32,178 nucleotides of DNA from Candidatus Obscuribacterales bacterium. GTDB lineage: Bacteria; Cyanobacteriota; Vampirovibrionia; Obscuribacterales; Obscuribacteraceae. The notes beneath the pieces were generated by a model. That model did no database searches. It had not been told where the DNA came from and was given only the letters and a program-made list of their open reading frames with translations. Position numbers and translations under genes: made by a program. Shown here one piece after another: positions 1 through 7,207 of the stretch. Position 1 is the stretch's first letter. Each line of letters begins with the position of its first letter. The stretch is taken from NCBI GenBank assembly GCA_019748395.1, contig JAIEPM010000331.1, forward strand, positions 1 to 32,178, given 5' to 3'.

Positions 1-266
1 ATCCCTGAGACTTTCTCACCAAGACAAATAGATTGTTTGAAGAGTTGAGCCTGGGTAGCCAGGTTTTTAGCCAGATCCTTAGCGAGAATCTTCGGATGTC
101 CTGCTACGTCGTAAACATACTTTTCCGGGTAGAGCGCTGTCAGCTGACCTCCCATCTCTGCCAGTACGTCGACTACTTTAGTTTTGAGTCCGCGAAGACC
201 CGCATAGAAGCTGCCGAACAGTCCGGTCGGACCGGCTCCAATGATTGTAATATCGTATACGTCCAT
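1..266 (-). CDS. Ferredoxin-NADP(+) reductase, thioredoxin-reductase-like (YumC type), N-terminal part
   Basis: The frame opens with ATG at 266 and runs off the left edge without a stop, giving the first 88 residues. It begins [17 protein letters not shown], a Rossmann FAD-binding fold with GxGxxG (GAGPTG). Then come [20 protein letters not shown] and an [10 protein letters not shown] segment, which are hallmarks of the type-2 FNR family related to thioredoxin reductase. Family members are about 330-350 residues, so roughly three quarters is missing, including the NADP-binding domain. Known role: cytoplasmic FAD enzyme passing electrons between NADPH and ferredoxin. The ribosome binding site is modest (AAGAG, about 7 bases upstream). 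The 262-base spacer to the next gene shows no convincing promoter. Identity is secure from the N-terminal motifs; the direction of electron flow in this organism cannot be told. Confidence 0.9.
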   Translation of the reverse strand, partial: MDVYDITIIGAGPTGLFGSFYAGLRGLKTKVVDVLAEMGGQLTALYPEKYVYDVAGHPKILAKDLAKNLATQAQLFKQSICLGEKVSG

Positions 267-528
267 TTGTTTACTCTTAGTTTCCGGTCCAAATTACAGG
301 CGCACGCCAGCGACAATTCTAACCCGGACCGCGCTCGACTTTATATGCTCTAAGAAAGCCTTAGACATCCGTTGCACTTTGACGTCGACCGTCCCAATTC
401 TCGAACTTGTCTAGCCTTGGGCTTTGAGGCGAATTCTTTTGTTTCAAAGCTGACATTTTGTGTCGACAATCTCGGCTAATCAGGCGCAAAACTCCTTAAC
501 CTAATCGGGCTATTTGAAAGGACTCGAA

Positions 529-1317
529 TTAGCGGCTGACGATCGTTTTCACTCTGGTGCCGGAATTGCTTTGAACGCCAACCAGGTAGTTACCCTGTCC
601 GATGACCACGGGCGGCGTCGCGATCGGCATCGCCGGAGCCGGAGGCGCCATCGGCGCGTAAGCCGGCGCCCCGAACGCAGTCGCTCCGCCGCCTGTGGCT
701 GGTGCTGGAAATACGAGTGGAGTGGGGCCGCCTGCGGGGGCGTAAAATGCGGCGGGATGGCTGCCTGTTGCGGACAGCTGGCTCTGGTTGTTCAGCGGAC
801 TTGTAGCTAAATTTGAATTGAGTTGAGCTGCTGCATTTGCTTGCTGTACTGCCGGAGCAGAGTTCGGTACATAAATTTCGCCGGTTGTTGCTGAAGTTTG
901 TACCGGAAATGCATTCTTGATGCCTGCGACCAGCCTTCGGTCTGCGGCAGCGCTTCGATGGTTCTCTTTGGATGCTCCCAGAACCTGATTACTTAACGGC
1001 TCGTTATGCCGGATCCAGTAAATTACGAACAACCAGAGAAAGAATCCCAGAAAGAGCAGAAAAAACATGAAATTCGGAGTGAACTTCACGCCCTGCAGAG
1101 CATCTGAAAGTTTCACACCCTGTAGAGGCAGTGCGGCTTTCTTTGTAGTATTGCCGGCCTCGCTGGGGTGTTCGTGGTCCAAGCCCAACAAGTGAGAAAT
1201 GAACTTGTTTCCCTGCCCTTTGCTGATGTGTAAGTTAAAGAGCGGGTTGTCCTTCAGAGGACTTTGCTGGTGTTGAACGCCAGGCGCAGCTATTACTTTG
1301 CCGATTTTCTGACTCAT
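529..1317 (-). CDS. Membrane-anchored protein with Pro/Ala-rich tail, unknown function
   Basis: I do not recognise this 262-aa protein. Residues 1-80 are soluble and contain a short duplicated LQGVK motif (residues 65-78). Residues 83-102 (start FMFFLLFLGFFLW) form one strong membrane segment. After it comes a low-complexity Ala/Pro/Gly/Ser/Gln-rich stretch to about residue 235, then a short C-terminal patch ending in TRVKTIVSR. There is no signal peptide, so it probably sits in the inner membrane with a long flexible tail. The ATG is preceded by GGAGC at 7-base spacing. The upstream neighbour on the same strand is a coiled-coil protein 161 bases away; a possible promoter and a near-perfect palindrome lie in that gap, so the two may be separately controlled. 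The basic N-terminal region, single membrane span and low-complexity tail resemble the layout of the protein at 27439-28116, without evident homology. Confidence 0.75.
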   Translation of the reverse strand: MSQKIGKVIAAPGVQHQQSPLKDNPLFNLHISKGQGNKFISHLLGLDHEHPSEAGNTTKKAALPLQGVKLSDALQGVKFTPNFMFFLLFLGFFLWLFVIYWIRHNEPLSNQVLGASKENHRSAAADRRLVAGIKNAFPVQTSATTGEIYVPNSAPAVQQANAAAQLNSNLATSPLNNQSQLSATGSHPAAFYAPAGGPTPLVFPAPATGGGATAFGAPAYAPMAPPAPAMPIATPPVVIGQGNYLVGVQSNSGTRVKTIVSR

Positions 1318-1360
1318 TAAATAAGCTCCGTAGCGGGCGAATGGCGCACCGACTACCTAC

Positions 1361-1388
1361 ATATTAGCCAGCTATCGGACGGTGTAAA
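1361..1388 (-). promoter_or_regulatory. Possible sigma-70-like promoter for the 262-aa membrane protein
   Basis: On the minus strand a TTTACA hexamer (1388-1383) is followed after 16 bases by TAATAT (1366-1361). The start codon is about 44 bases beyond the -10 element. The -35 box matches consensus at five of six positions and the -10 at four of six. Only the sequence match supports it. Confidence 0.35.
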
Positions 1389-1401
1389 TAGGAAAGGGCT
1401 C

Positions 1402-1427
1402 AATCCATGGGAAGATTCCCACGGATT
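1402..1427. repeat. 26-bp near-perfect palindrome between two genes
   Basis: Two 12-base arms (AATCCATGGGAA and TTCCCACGGATT) are complementary at 11 of 12 positions around a central GA. The palindrome lies about 50 bases after the stop of the coiled-coil gene and just upstream of the possible promoter of the next gene, so it could be an operator or an mRNA hairpin. No U-run follows on either strand, which argues against a simple intrinsic terminator. Confidence 0.5.
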
Positions 1428-1478
1428 AACAGAAATCGTTAGAAACTGAAGTGACTAAATTGCGACTATTAAAAAAAC

Positions 1479-1907
1479 TTAGTCGATTTCAACAGCTTCG
1501 ATTTGAGCGACTTTTTCGCGAAGCTGCTCAACCATGGCCGGGATTTCAAAAACAGCCGGTAGTTTTTCTTCGATCGCCGTGATGTGTCTTGTCAATTCAA
1601 TAGATCGTTCCATCAATCTGATCAAAATTTGCTGGGTGGCAACCAGCTGTCTCTGGTTTTCAATAAGCTGATTGGATATTCGTGCTGTTTCGACACGCTG
1701 GTCGATATTGAAAGTCAGAAGCTCGGTCATTTTGTCGATGAGTTTGGCGATTTGACCGTTTAGATAAGAATCACCGACGGCAGTGGCAGCTGCCTGGCCT
1801 TCCGGACCGGCGGACTCGGCTGTCGGGTTTTCGAAAAAGGTTTCGAAGCCGCTCATTCCGAGATCGGATTCTGGTTTTTGATTTTGTTTGCGATTAGCTT
1901 CGGGCAT
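1479..1907 (-). CDS. Small coiled-coil protein, unknown function
   Basis: A 142-aa protein with no signal peptide or membrane segment. The first 45 residues are polar and probably disordered (Glu, Gln, Gly, Ala). From about residue 50 to the end it is almost continuous heptad-like helix, with segments such as LIDKMTELLTFNIDQRVE and NQRQLVATQQILIRLMERS, so an oligomeric coiled coil is likely. I recognise no family. The ATG has GAGGA at 9-base spacing. A good -10 (TATAAT) lies about 80 bases upstream, so it likely has its own transcript. A structural or scaffolding role is a guess from the coiled coil only. Confidence 0.7.
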   Translation of the reverse strand: MPEANRKQNQKPESDLGMSGFETFFENPTAESAGPEGQAAATAVGDSYLNGQIAKLIDKMTELLTFNIDQRVETARISNQLIENQRQLVATQQILIRLMERSIELTRHITAIEEKLPAVFEIPAMVEQLREKVAQIEAVEID

Positions 1908-1989
1908 GAAGGAAAATCCTCATGGATTAGATGAGTGGAGTCCGCGGGAGATGAATATGGGGGTCTCCGCCAGTGGTGGCGTCGTGATG

Positions 1990-2017
1990 ATTATAACCAA
2001 TGCCGAAGAATAGTAAA
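1990..2017 (-). promoter_or_regulatory. Promoter candidate for the coiled-coil gene
   Basis: The minus strand carries a perfect TATAAT at 1995-1990, with TTTACT 16 bases upstream (2017-2012), which matches the -35 consensus at four of six positions. The predicted transcription start is near 1983, giving a leader of about 75 bases before the ATG at 1907. Confidence 0.5.
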
Positions 2018-2257
2018 CGGCAAATCGAAAATTATTTTTTTGGAGCAATGAAGATCATTTAGCGGAATGTCGGATCTCGCCTTGCAAACAAGCGCATATG
2101 CGGATATGTCTGATAAGGATAGGGAAGAGGCGATTTGTCGGAAAAATAAAAACTTTGAGGACTGTTCCGGCATCGGTGGTGGTGCCGCCCCAGATGTGGT
2201 GCTGTAACTCCGTATATGGTGCCGGGTCGAAGAGGGCCGATCAACGAAGATCTGATA

Positions 2258-2273
2258 CCGCCTTTAGAGGCGG
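2258..2273 (-). terminator. Weak hairpin downstream of hutI
   Basis: A perfect six-base-pair stem (CCGCCT / AGGCGG) with a four-base loop lies about 31 bases after the hutI stop. No U-run follows on the minus strand, so it is at best a weak or factor-dependent terminator. Confidence 0.3.
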
Positions 2274-2304
2274 AGCGGCGGATCTCTTTTGCATATACAA
2301 AGAG

Positions 2305-3603
2305 TTATTGTTTGTGTACGAGAACGCCTTTTTTGAAAACCTTGTTGACCGGATTCGTGGTCATGTTGTAGGGGAGTTCTTCCAGGCTTTCCAGGTCGAG
2401 TAAAAGAAAGTCGGCTTGATAGCCTGCTTTGAGTTGACCTATGCTTTTTCCTCGACCGAGAGCAAAAGCTGCATTGACGGTTGCCGCACATAGCGCTTCT
2501 GAAATGGTCATTTTAAGATGCAGGCAAGAAAGCCCAATTATGAAAGGCATGGAAAAGATATGGCAGGAGCCCGGGTTGAAGTCGCTGCCCAGCGCAACTG
2601 CAACGCCGCCGTCAATCATTTGTCTTGCGGCTGCGTGTTCTTTCAGGTTCAAGAAAAATGAGGTGCCCGGCAAAAGAACCGCTACGGTGTCGGAAGCAGC
2701 CATCAGATCGATTTCAGCTTCTGAAATATTCAGCAAATGGTCTGCGCTTGAGGCGTTCAATTCAACTGCCAGTGAGCTGGCGCCCAGATTCACAAACTCG
2801 TCTGCGTGCACTTTCGGTCGAAAACCCAGTTCGATGCCGGTTTGTAATATGTCTCTGCTTTCTTCGAGGCTGAAGTAACCTTCGTCGCAAAAAACGTCTT
2901 GATAAACTTCGTTCTTCTCTAAACCTTCGCTCTTGCTCAATTCAGCCAGAGTCGGCAGCATCTTTTCCTTGATTTCGGCGATGTATTCTTCGCGGCTTTT
3001 ATCTGGTGGAAATGCATGCGCCGGCATGAAAGTCGGCACAATTTCCACTTCTTGCATTGATCTAAGAGCGAAGATCGCTTTCATCATATTCAATTCGCTC
3101 TCGGCGCTCAGTCCGTATCCTGTTTTTACTTCACAGCTTGTCGTACCGTGAGCCAGCATTTTTCTCAATCGCTTTAGTCCTGAGTTAAGCAGATCGTCAA
3201 GAGACGATTTGCGGGTGGCGCTCATGCTTGCGACAATACCGCCTCCGGCACGGGCTATTTCCTGGTAACTGCGCCCCTGGCAGCGCATTAAAAATTCATT
3301 GGCGCGATTGCCGCCGAAAACAAGATGTGTGTGTGGATCTACAAAGCCGGGTAATGCCAGGCGGCCTTCGGCATCAATTTTTTTGCCGCCTGCTTTCAGT
3401 TCGCATTCTGCAAGAACTTCTGCGCTTTCGCCGCAATGGACAAATTTCCCGTCGCTAACAGCAAGTGCGGCGTTCTTGACTCTGACCAGATTTGACATTT
3501 CGGCGCCGTGCAGAGGTTCGTCGGAGGCGATCGAGCTTACAAGTTCGCCGATGTTATGGATTATCAAATCGACAGCTTTTCTCTGCTTGGCATCTGCGCT
3601 CAT
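2305..3603 (-). CDS. hutI: Imidazolonepropionase
   Basis: A 432-aa amidohydrolase that converts 4-imidazolone-5-propanoate to N-formimino-L-glutamate in cytoplasmic histidine degradation. Visible family signatures: PGFVDPHTHLVFGG with the metal ligands H91 and H93, the substrate-loop motif EVKTGYGLS, the VHADEF histidine, ADHLL, and ALGSDFNPGSC with the catalytic aspartate. The length is slightly above the usual 405-420. I chose the ATG at 3603 because GGAAGGA lies just upstream. The frame stays open to a TTG at 3654, but that lies inside a strong hairpin and has no ribosome binding site. No hutH, hutU or hutG is in the window, so the rest of the pathway is elsewhere or absent. A bacterioferritin-like gene is 99 bases upstream on the same strand, with the hairpin at 3649-3686 between them. 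Confidence 0.95.
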   Translation of the reverse strand: MSADAKQRKAVDLIIHNIGELVSSIASDEPLHGAEMSNLVRVKNAALAVSDGKFVHCGESAEVLAECELKAGGKKIDAEGRLALPGFVDPHTHLVFGGNRANEFLMRCQGRSYQEIARAGGGIVASMSATRKSSLDDLLNSGLKRLRKMLAHGTTSCEVKTGYGLSAESELNMMKAIFALRSMQEVEIVPTFMPAHAFPPDKSREEYIAEIKEKMLPTLAELSKSEGLEKNEVYQDVFCDEGYFSLEESRDILQTGIELGFRPKVHADEFVNLGASSLAVELNASSADHLLNISEAEIDLMAASDTVAVLLPGTSFFLNLKEHAAARQMIDGGVAVALGSDFNPGSCHIFSMPFIIGLSCLHLKMTISEALCAATVNAAFALGRGKSIGQLKAGYQADFLLLDLESLEELPYNMTTNPVNKVFKKGVLVHKQ

Positions 3604-3648
3604 TCTTGTCCTTCCAGTTTTTTCTTTCTCGACATTTTCATCTATGTG

Positions 3649-3686
3649 GAACAAGTGCCGAGATACGCTGATCTCGACACTTGTTC
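3649..3686. promoter_or_regulatory. Long hairpin between the bacterioferritin-like gene and hutI
   Basis: Two 16-base arms (GAACAAGTGCCGAGAT and ATCTCGACACTTGTTC) pair at 15 of 16 positions around a six-base loop; the one mismatch is a possible G-U pair in one transcript. It begins 17 bases after the stop of the bacterioferritin-like gene and ends about 45 bases before the hutI ATG. No run of U follows on the minus strand, so it may stabilise the upstream mRNA end, attenuate read-through, or bind a dimeric regulator. Confidence 0.6.
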
Positions 3687-3702
3687 AGCTTCTAGCTTTT
3701 CT

Positions 3703-4137
3703 CTAGACCTTGAGTGCGCGCCTTGGTCCGAGGTACATTTCAAGCTGTTCTACGTGGGCTGTTTCTTCCACGATAATTTGTTCGAGCATGAGCTTGAGGG
3801 CTGTGTTGTCCTGAACAAGGCTCAGTTGCTTTTCGTACATTTCCAGATGATGTTTTTCCATTTCGAGATCTTCTTCGAGCATCTCTTCAATGGTTTGTTC
3901 GCCGGGTTCATAGATTTCTTGGATTTTGACCGAGGGATGACCGCCCAGAGCTACTATTTTTTCACCCAGTTGGATTGCATGTTGCATCGAGTCCTGAGCC
4001 TGAGTTCTGAACATGGAAAGCAGGGGTCCGCGTGTCGGACCTGTGACGATGAATGAGTGATGCAAGTAGCGAACAATAGCTGCCATCTCATGTTCGAGGT
4101 TGAGATTCAATTGCTCCAGTACCTTTTTCTTGTCCAT
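3703..4137 (-). CDS. Bacterioferritin-like diiron protein with one altered iron ligand
   Basis: A 144-aa four-helix ferritin-like protein; length and helix order fit the bacterioferritin/Dps-like superfamily, which oxidises and stores iron in the cytoplasm. Lining it up by eye with E. coli Bfr (ligands E18, E51, H54, E94, E127, H130) gives E17, S50, H53, E92 or E94, E125 and H128. The bridging glutamate E51 is therefore replaced by serine, with D49 next to it. The residue corresponding to the haem ligand M52 is conserved as M51, so haem binding at a dimer interface is possible. The ATG is preceded by AGGAG. Iron oxidation may be weakened, or D49 may stand in. It could also be a rubrerythrin-like or encapsulated-ferritin relative. 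The superfamily is confident; the activity is not. Confidence 0.8.
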   Translation of the reverse strand: MDKKKVLEQLNLNLEHEMAAIVRYLHHSFIVTGPTRGPLLSMFRTQAQDSMQHAIQLGEKIVALGGHPSVKIQEIYEPGEQTIEEMLEEDLEMEKHHLEMYEKQLSLVQDNTALKLMLEQIIVEETAHVEQLEMYLGPRRALKV

Positions 4138-4322
4138 TTGCCTCTCCTTGCGGGCTTGTTGTTTCGAGCGCCACGACGAAATGTCTGCGTGAAGCTATTG
4201 CTTAAGCTCACTCGCCTCATTGGCAAGGTCGGACAAAGTGCCGACGTTGATAAGATGGGCTCTCTGAGCGCGAGTCGAATAGAGCCAAATTATATAACAT
4301 CGAGCTCTTGCTACAGAGCAAA

Positions 4323-4346
4323 TGAGTATCTCGGAAGAGATACTCA
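4323..4346 (-). terminator. Intrinsic terminator after the PD-(D/E)XK-like gene
   Basis: A perfect ten-base-pair stem (arms TGAGTATCTC and GAGATACTCA) with a four-base loop starts 7 bases after the stop codon. The minus-strand sequence after the stem is TTTGCTCT, a moderate U-rich tail. It separates this gene from the bacterioferritin-like gene downstream. Confidence 0.6.
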
Positions 4347-4352
4347 AGAGGA

Positions 4353-5162
4353 TCAAGCACTGCGATAAACTACGTCGTCTCGTGACTCGCCTGTAAAAGT
4401 GCCTCTGTGACCGGCTTTTGCAGATAGAGCATTGCAGCGCTTGCAAAGCTCTCCGCTGTGCGGCGGAAACTCTTTTGCACTTTTCATCTCGTTAAGGCTT
4501 TCGCAAATTTCCGGCCAGTGCAGGCGATAAACAGATTCGTCGAGGTCGATTGAACGCAGCTGCTGGCCCTGAGACTGAATTTGAATGAAAGTCAGTCTTA
4601 TCAGCTCAAATGGAAGTCTGCTTCTCAATTTTTCGCAGAGGAACTGTTTGATCAGTATTGACGGTGCCGGCCAGGCTGCATCGAAATTCTTGAGAGGGTT
4701 GAGATGGTAGTCGACGATTTCCAGAATTTTTTCTTCCGGATGCCAGAGGATCATGTCGAATACATCTTCAAGATAAACACCGGCATGGGGCACTCTGGCT
4801 CTCATGGTTGTATTGACTGCCACTATTTCGCTGCCGCTAGGTCTGTATGGCTTGCTTACATAGCTGGTGAGCGCTCGGTAAGCAAAACGAAAAGCTTGAA
4901 TGCTTTTGGTTTGAAGATCTTCGGGGGCGTTGTTGTCTATTTTTAAGGAATTCCAGTGCTGCCCGATGAAGCGCTGTGATTCGCTGATAGATTTGATTTT
5001 GCCGCGATTTACTTCAGCGATTGCTTTTAGAAGGAAGCGCTTGCAGAGGGTGCTCAGTTTTGAAGCCGCCGATTCGCCGGATTTGATATATGCAAGTTCG
5101 TAAGCTCTTTTGCAGGCTCGGAACGTTTCGATCATGGCAGGCGTAAACAAGGTTCGGTCCAT
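4353..5162 (-). CDS. PD-(D/E)XK nuclease-like protein (Cas4/AddB-like fold), probably catalytically altered
   Basis: A 269-aa soluble protein. The N-terminus FTPAMIETFRACKRAYELAY resembles the opening helix of RecB/AddB/Cas4-type PD-(D/E)XK domains, including a cysteine (C17). In the middle, the segment with D136 (DVFDMILW) followed by EIVDYHL matches the usual core pattern D...DYK, but the catalytic lysine is H153. Near the C-terminus, C240 and C243 (CKRC) resemble the distal iron-sulfur cysteines of this group, but the usual last cysteine is not seen. I infer a degenerate or altered nuclease-fold protein, perhaps a DNA-binding or structural remnant. The ATG at 5162 has a strong AAGGGGG. A good promoter is upstream and a terminator downstream, so it is a single-gene transcript. 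No helicase or CRISPR gene is nearby. The assignment rests on motif resemblance only. Confidence 0.5.
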   Translation of the reverse strand: MDRTLFTPAMIETFRACKRAYELAYIKSGESAASKLSTLCKRFLLKAIAEVNRGKIKSISESQRFIGQHWNSLKIDNNAPEDLQTKSIQAFRFAYRALTSYVSKPYRPSGSEIVAVNTTMRARVPHAGVYLEDVFDMILWHPEEKILEIVDYHLNPLKNFDAAWPAPSILIKQFLCEKLRSRLPFELIRLTFIQIQSQGQQLRSIDLDESVYRLHWPEICESLNEMKSAKEFPPHSGELCKRCNALSAKAGHRGTFTGESRDDVVYRSA

Positions 5163-5575
5163 AATCGGCCCCCTTAGAATGTAGATACCAAACTTTTGTA
5201 TGTCATACTAATATACGGCATGACAACTGGTCCCGTCAATTTAAATTCAATTTTTTAGCTATTAGCTAATGACGTTTCCTGCATTCTTTGTTCCCGGCAA
5301 AAAAGTCCCGAAACCGGCTTGACATCGAAGTTTGCGGATATCGCATCGATCTCTTGTTTATCTCTTTTGCCTATCCCCTCGTGCTTGTCAGGAGGGCTTG
5401 GAAACCGGTGCGGCTTCTTTTTGTCTCCATTTTCGACATCTGTCGGATATTTTTTGCTTCCATCTTTTGTGGAGATTAAATCAAGACGGAGGATTATTCC
5501 TTTATTGAACTTATTTGCAGCATTATCCGTTTAAGGTCTTAGAGGGGATAATAGTTAGCCTGTCGGTGGAGTATC
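5163..5575. other. 413-base divergent intergenic region before xseA
   Basis: It contains the minus-strand promoter at 5210-5239, the 11-bp palindrome at 5198-5208 and a 15-bp palindrome TTAGCTATTAGCTAA at 5255-5269 just upstream of the -35 box. A perfect TTGACA occurs on the plus strand at 5319-5324 but has no matching -10 at normal spacing. Two short plus-strand frames (5288-5479 and 5319-5534) lack ribosome binding sites and look random. I could not place the xseA promoter with confidence. Confidence 0.45.
5210..5239 (-). promoter_or_regulatory. Sigma-70-like promoter of the PD-(D/E)XK-like gene
   Basis: On the minus strand TTGACG (5239-5234) and TATATT (5215-5210) are 18 bases apart, each matching consensus at five of six positions. 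The predicted start of transcription is near 5203, about 40 bases before the ATG. An 11-bp palindrome GTATGTCATAC (5198-5208) overlaps that start and could be a repressor site. Confidence 0.6.
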
Positions 5576-6799
5576 GTGACTTTGTTTCGCACCAGAGCTG
5601 GCCAGAAAGCCAAGATTCTGACTGTTTCAGAATTGACGGCCCAAATTCAATCCAAGCTGGAAGAAAACTTCGAGTATGTTGCTGTCTCAGGTGAAGTAAG
5701 TAATGCCAAGCAGTCGAATGGACACTGGTATTTTTCACTGAAGGATAAAGATGCAATTCTTCCCTGTGTTTGCTTTAAAGGTTATGCGCAATATATTCGT
5801 TTTGAATTGCAAGACGGTTTGCAAATAGTTGCTCGCGGCAAAATTGCAGTTTGGCCGCCGCGAGGCGCATATCAAATGGTTGCAAGCACCCTGCAGCCTG
5901 TAGGTATAGGCGACTGGCAGCTGGCATTTGAGCAGTTAAAGGAAAAACTTGAGAAAGAGGGTCTTCTGGCTCTTGAGCGTAAGCGTGCAATTCCTTTATT
6001 GCCACGCCGAATCGGTGTGGTTACAAGTCCAAATGCTGCGGCTTTGCAAGATATCATCACGGCATTGAAGAGGCGCAATTCCAAAGTTCAGCTTTTAATT
6101 TCACCCTGTCGCGTGCAGGGTGAAGGAAGTGCCGAAGAAATTGCGGCTGCAATTCAAGATCTCCAGTCTATCGAAGACATTGATGTAATTATTGTGGCGC
6201 GTGGTGGCGGCTCCATCGAAGATCTCTGGTCTTTCAACACGGAAGTGGTAGCGCGAGCGCTTGTGTCTTCGCGTATTCCGATTATCAGTGGTGTCGGCCA
6301 TGAAACCGATATTACAATTTGCGATCTGGTAGCTGATTTGAGAGCGCCAACACCGACTGCTGCTGCCGAGCTCGTGGCAAAGGGGCGTTTGGAGCTGCTT
6401 GAGCGCTGGTCCAGCTTAAATCGCCGTCTTCTTCATTCTATGGAGCAGCGGGTCAGCCGGACAAGAGTTGCTCTGCAAAGGCTGGACCCGCGTCATGCTC
6501 TTTTGCGGCATGCGGAGCGGCTGAAAAAGATTGCCATGCAAGTGCAGAACAATCGCAGCCGCTTGCTCTCTGCAATCGATTTGAAAATTCATAAGCTGCG
6601 CAATCGTCAGGAACGAGGACATGAAAAGCTTCTGGCTTTGAGCGCTCTCAATGTCCTGAAGCGTGGTTTTTCAATCTTGCAAAAAGCAGATGAAAGCGTA
6701 GTCTCGGACGTGAAAGATGTCGAAAAAGGAGAAATACTTGTTGCACGCCTGTCCAGCGGTAAGCTGCGGCTGAAAGTGGAGGAAATCGAAAATGACTGA
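5576..6799 (+). CDS. xseA: Exodeoxyribonuclease VII large subunit
   Basis: A 407-aa protein, close to the family norm of 400-450. The N-terminal OB-fold (about residues 15-110) contains the SGEVSNAKQSNGHWYFSLKD signature. The catalytic domain follows with RRIGVVTSPNAAALQDI, VIIVARGGGSIEDLW and ISGVGHETDITICDLVADLR, then a long helical arm and a short C-terminal region (LKRGFSIL). Exonuclease VII degrades single-stranded DNA from both ends to short acid-soluble oligonucleotides, in repair. Translation starts at GTG, preceded by GGTGGAG. The end overlaps xseB by 8 bases, so the two subunits are translationally coupled. Confidence 0.97.
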   Translation: MTLFRTRAGQKAKILTVSELTAQIQSKLEENFEYVAVSGEVSNAKQSNGHWYFSLKDKDAILPCVCFKGYAQYIRFELQDGLQIVARGKIAVWPPRGAYQMVASTLQPVGIGDWQLAFEQLKEKLEKEGLLALERKRAIPLLPRRIGVVTSPNAAALQDIITALKRRNSKVQLLISPCRVQGEGSAEEIAAAIQDLQSIEDIDVIIVARGGGSIEDLWSFNTEVVARALVSSRIPIISGVGHETDITICDLVADLRAPTPTAAAELVAKGRLELLERWSSLNRRLLHSMEQRVSRTRVALQRLDPRHALLRHAERLKKIAMQVQNNRSRLLSAIDLKIHKLRNRQERGHEKLLALSALNVLKRGFSILQKADESVVSDVKDVEKGEILVARLSSGKLRLKVEEIEND

Positions 6800-7124
6800 A
6801 AAAAACAGGCGTTCTCGTATGGAGGAAGCCGGAACACAGTTGAGCTTGCCGATTAGCGATGATGGAGCGAAGAAAGACATGAGTGTTGATAAAGGGCAGG
6901 ATTTTGAAGCGACTCTTATGGAGCTGGAAAAAGTCGTGCAGGCGCTCGAAGGCGAAGTTAAGCTTGAAGAAGCGCTTAAGCTCTTCGATCGCGGCATGCA
7001 ACTCTCTTCTAACTGCGAAACATTTTTAAAAGATGCCGAGCAGAAAATCGAGATATTGAAGAAAGCGGCAAACGGCACTTTGACAAGTGAAAAGTTCAGT
7101 GAAGAGTCAATTCAGAGTTCTTAA
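6792..7124 (+). CDS. xseB: Exodeoxyribonuclease VII small subunit with N-terminal extension
   Basis: The XseB core lies at about residues 36-95: FEATLMELEKVVQALEGE, then LEEALKLFDRGMQLS and a C-terminal helix with AEQKIEIL. Many copies bind the helical arm of XseA to form the active enzyme. The usual length is 60-85 residues; this one is 110 because of about 30 polar residues before the core. The ATG at 6792 overlaps the xseA stop. An internal ATG at 6879 would give a normal-length protein but its purine-rich site is about 12 bases away, so I kept the overlapping start. The unit ends at a hairpin shared with the convergent gene. Confidence 0.93.
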   Translation: MTEKNRRSRMEEAGTQLSLPISDDGAKKDMSVDKGQDFEATLMELEKVVQALEGEVKLEEALKLFDRGMQLSSNCETFLKDAEQKIEILKKAANGTLTSEKFSEESIQSS

Positions 7125-7152
7125 TCGAGCTTGAATGCAGGCTGGAAAATTA

Positions 7153-7189
7153 AAAGCGAAAGTCGGTTCTCAGAACAGGCTTTCGCTTT
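7153..7189. terminator. Hairpin between xseB and the convergent minus-strand gene
   Basis: Ten-base arms AAAGCGAAAG and CTTTCGCTTT flank 17 bases that themselves contain a small stem (GTTCT / AGAAC). On the minus strand the stem is followed by TAATTTTCC, a reasonable terminator for the gene ending at 7208. On the plus strand the tail is poor in U, so termination of xseB there is likely weaker. Confidence 0.6.
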
Positions 7190-7207
7190 GATGATTCCGG
7201 TCCAAAA

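Larger units (their letters stand above)
1908..2304. other. 397-base gene-free stretch between hutI and the coiled-coil gene
   Basis: Short overlapping frames exist on both strands, but none has a ribosome binding site or recognisable protein sequence. The stretch holds the promoter candidate at 1990-2017, the ribosome binding site of the coiled-coil gene (about 1917-1921) and a small hairpin after hutI (2258-2273). I see no tRNA or other structured RNA. Confidence 0.5.

Noticed and set aside
476-510. Two near-identical 10-mers (CTAATCAGGC and CTAATCGGGC)
   Set aside because: Only two imperfect copies 25 bases apart in an otherwise featureless spacer; not enough for a repeat or operator call.
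3604-3654. Longer hutI start at TTG 3654
   Set aside because: The TTG lies in the 3649-3686 hairpin, lacks a ribosome binding site and gives a protein longer than the family; the ATG at 3603 has GGAAGGA.
3508-4056. A 182-aa plus-strand open frame across hutI and the ferritin-like gene
   Set aside because: It is antisense to two well-supported genes, has no ribosome binding site and reads as a low-complexity, Phe-rich shadow. Similar long shadows at 10939-11514 (+), 17433-17972 (-) and 18027-18680 (-) were dropped for the same reason.
5319-5324. Perfect TTGACA as an xseA promoter
   Set aside because: No -10-like hexamer lies 16-18 bases downstream, and the site is about 250 bases from the xseA start.
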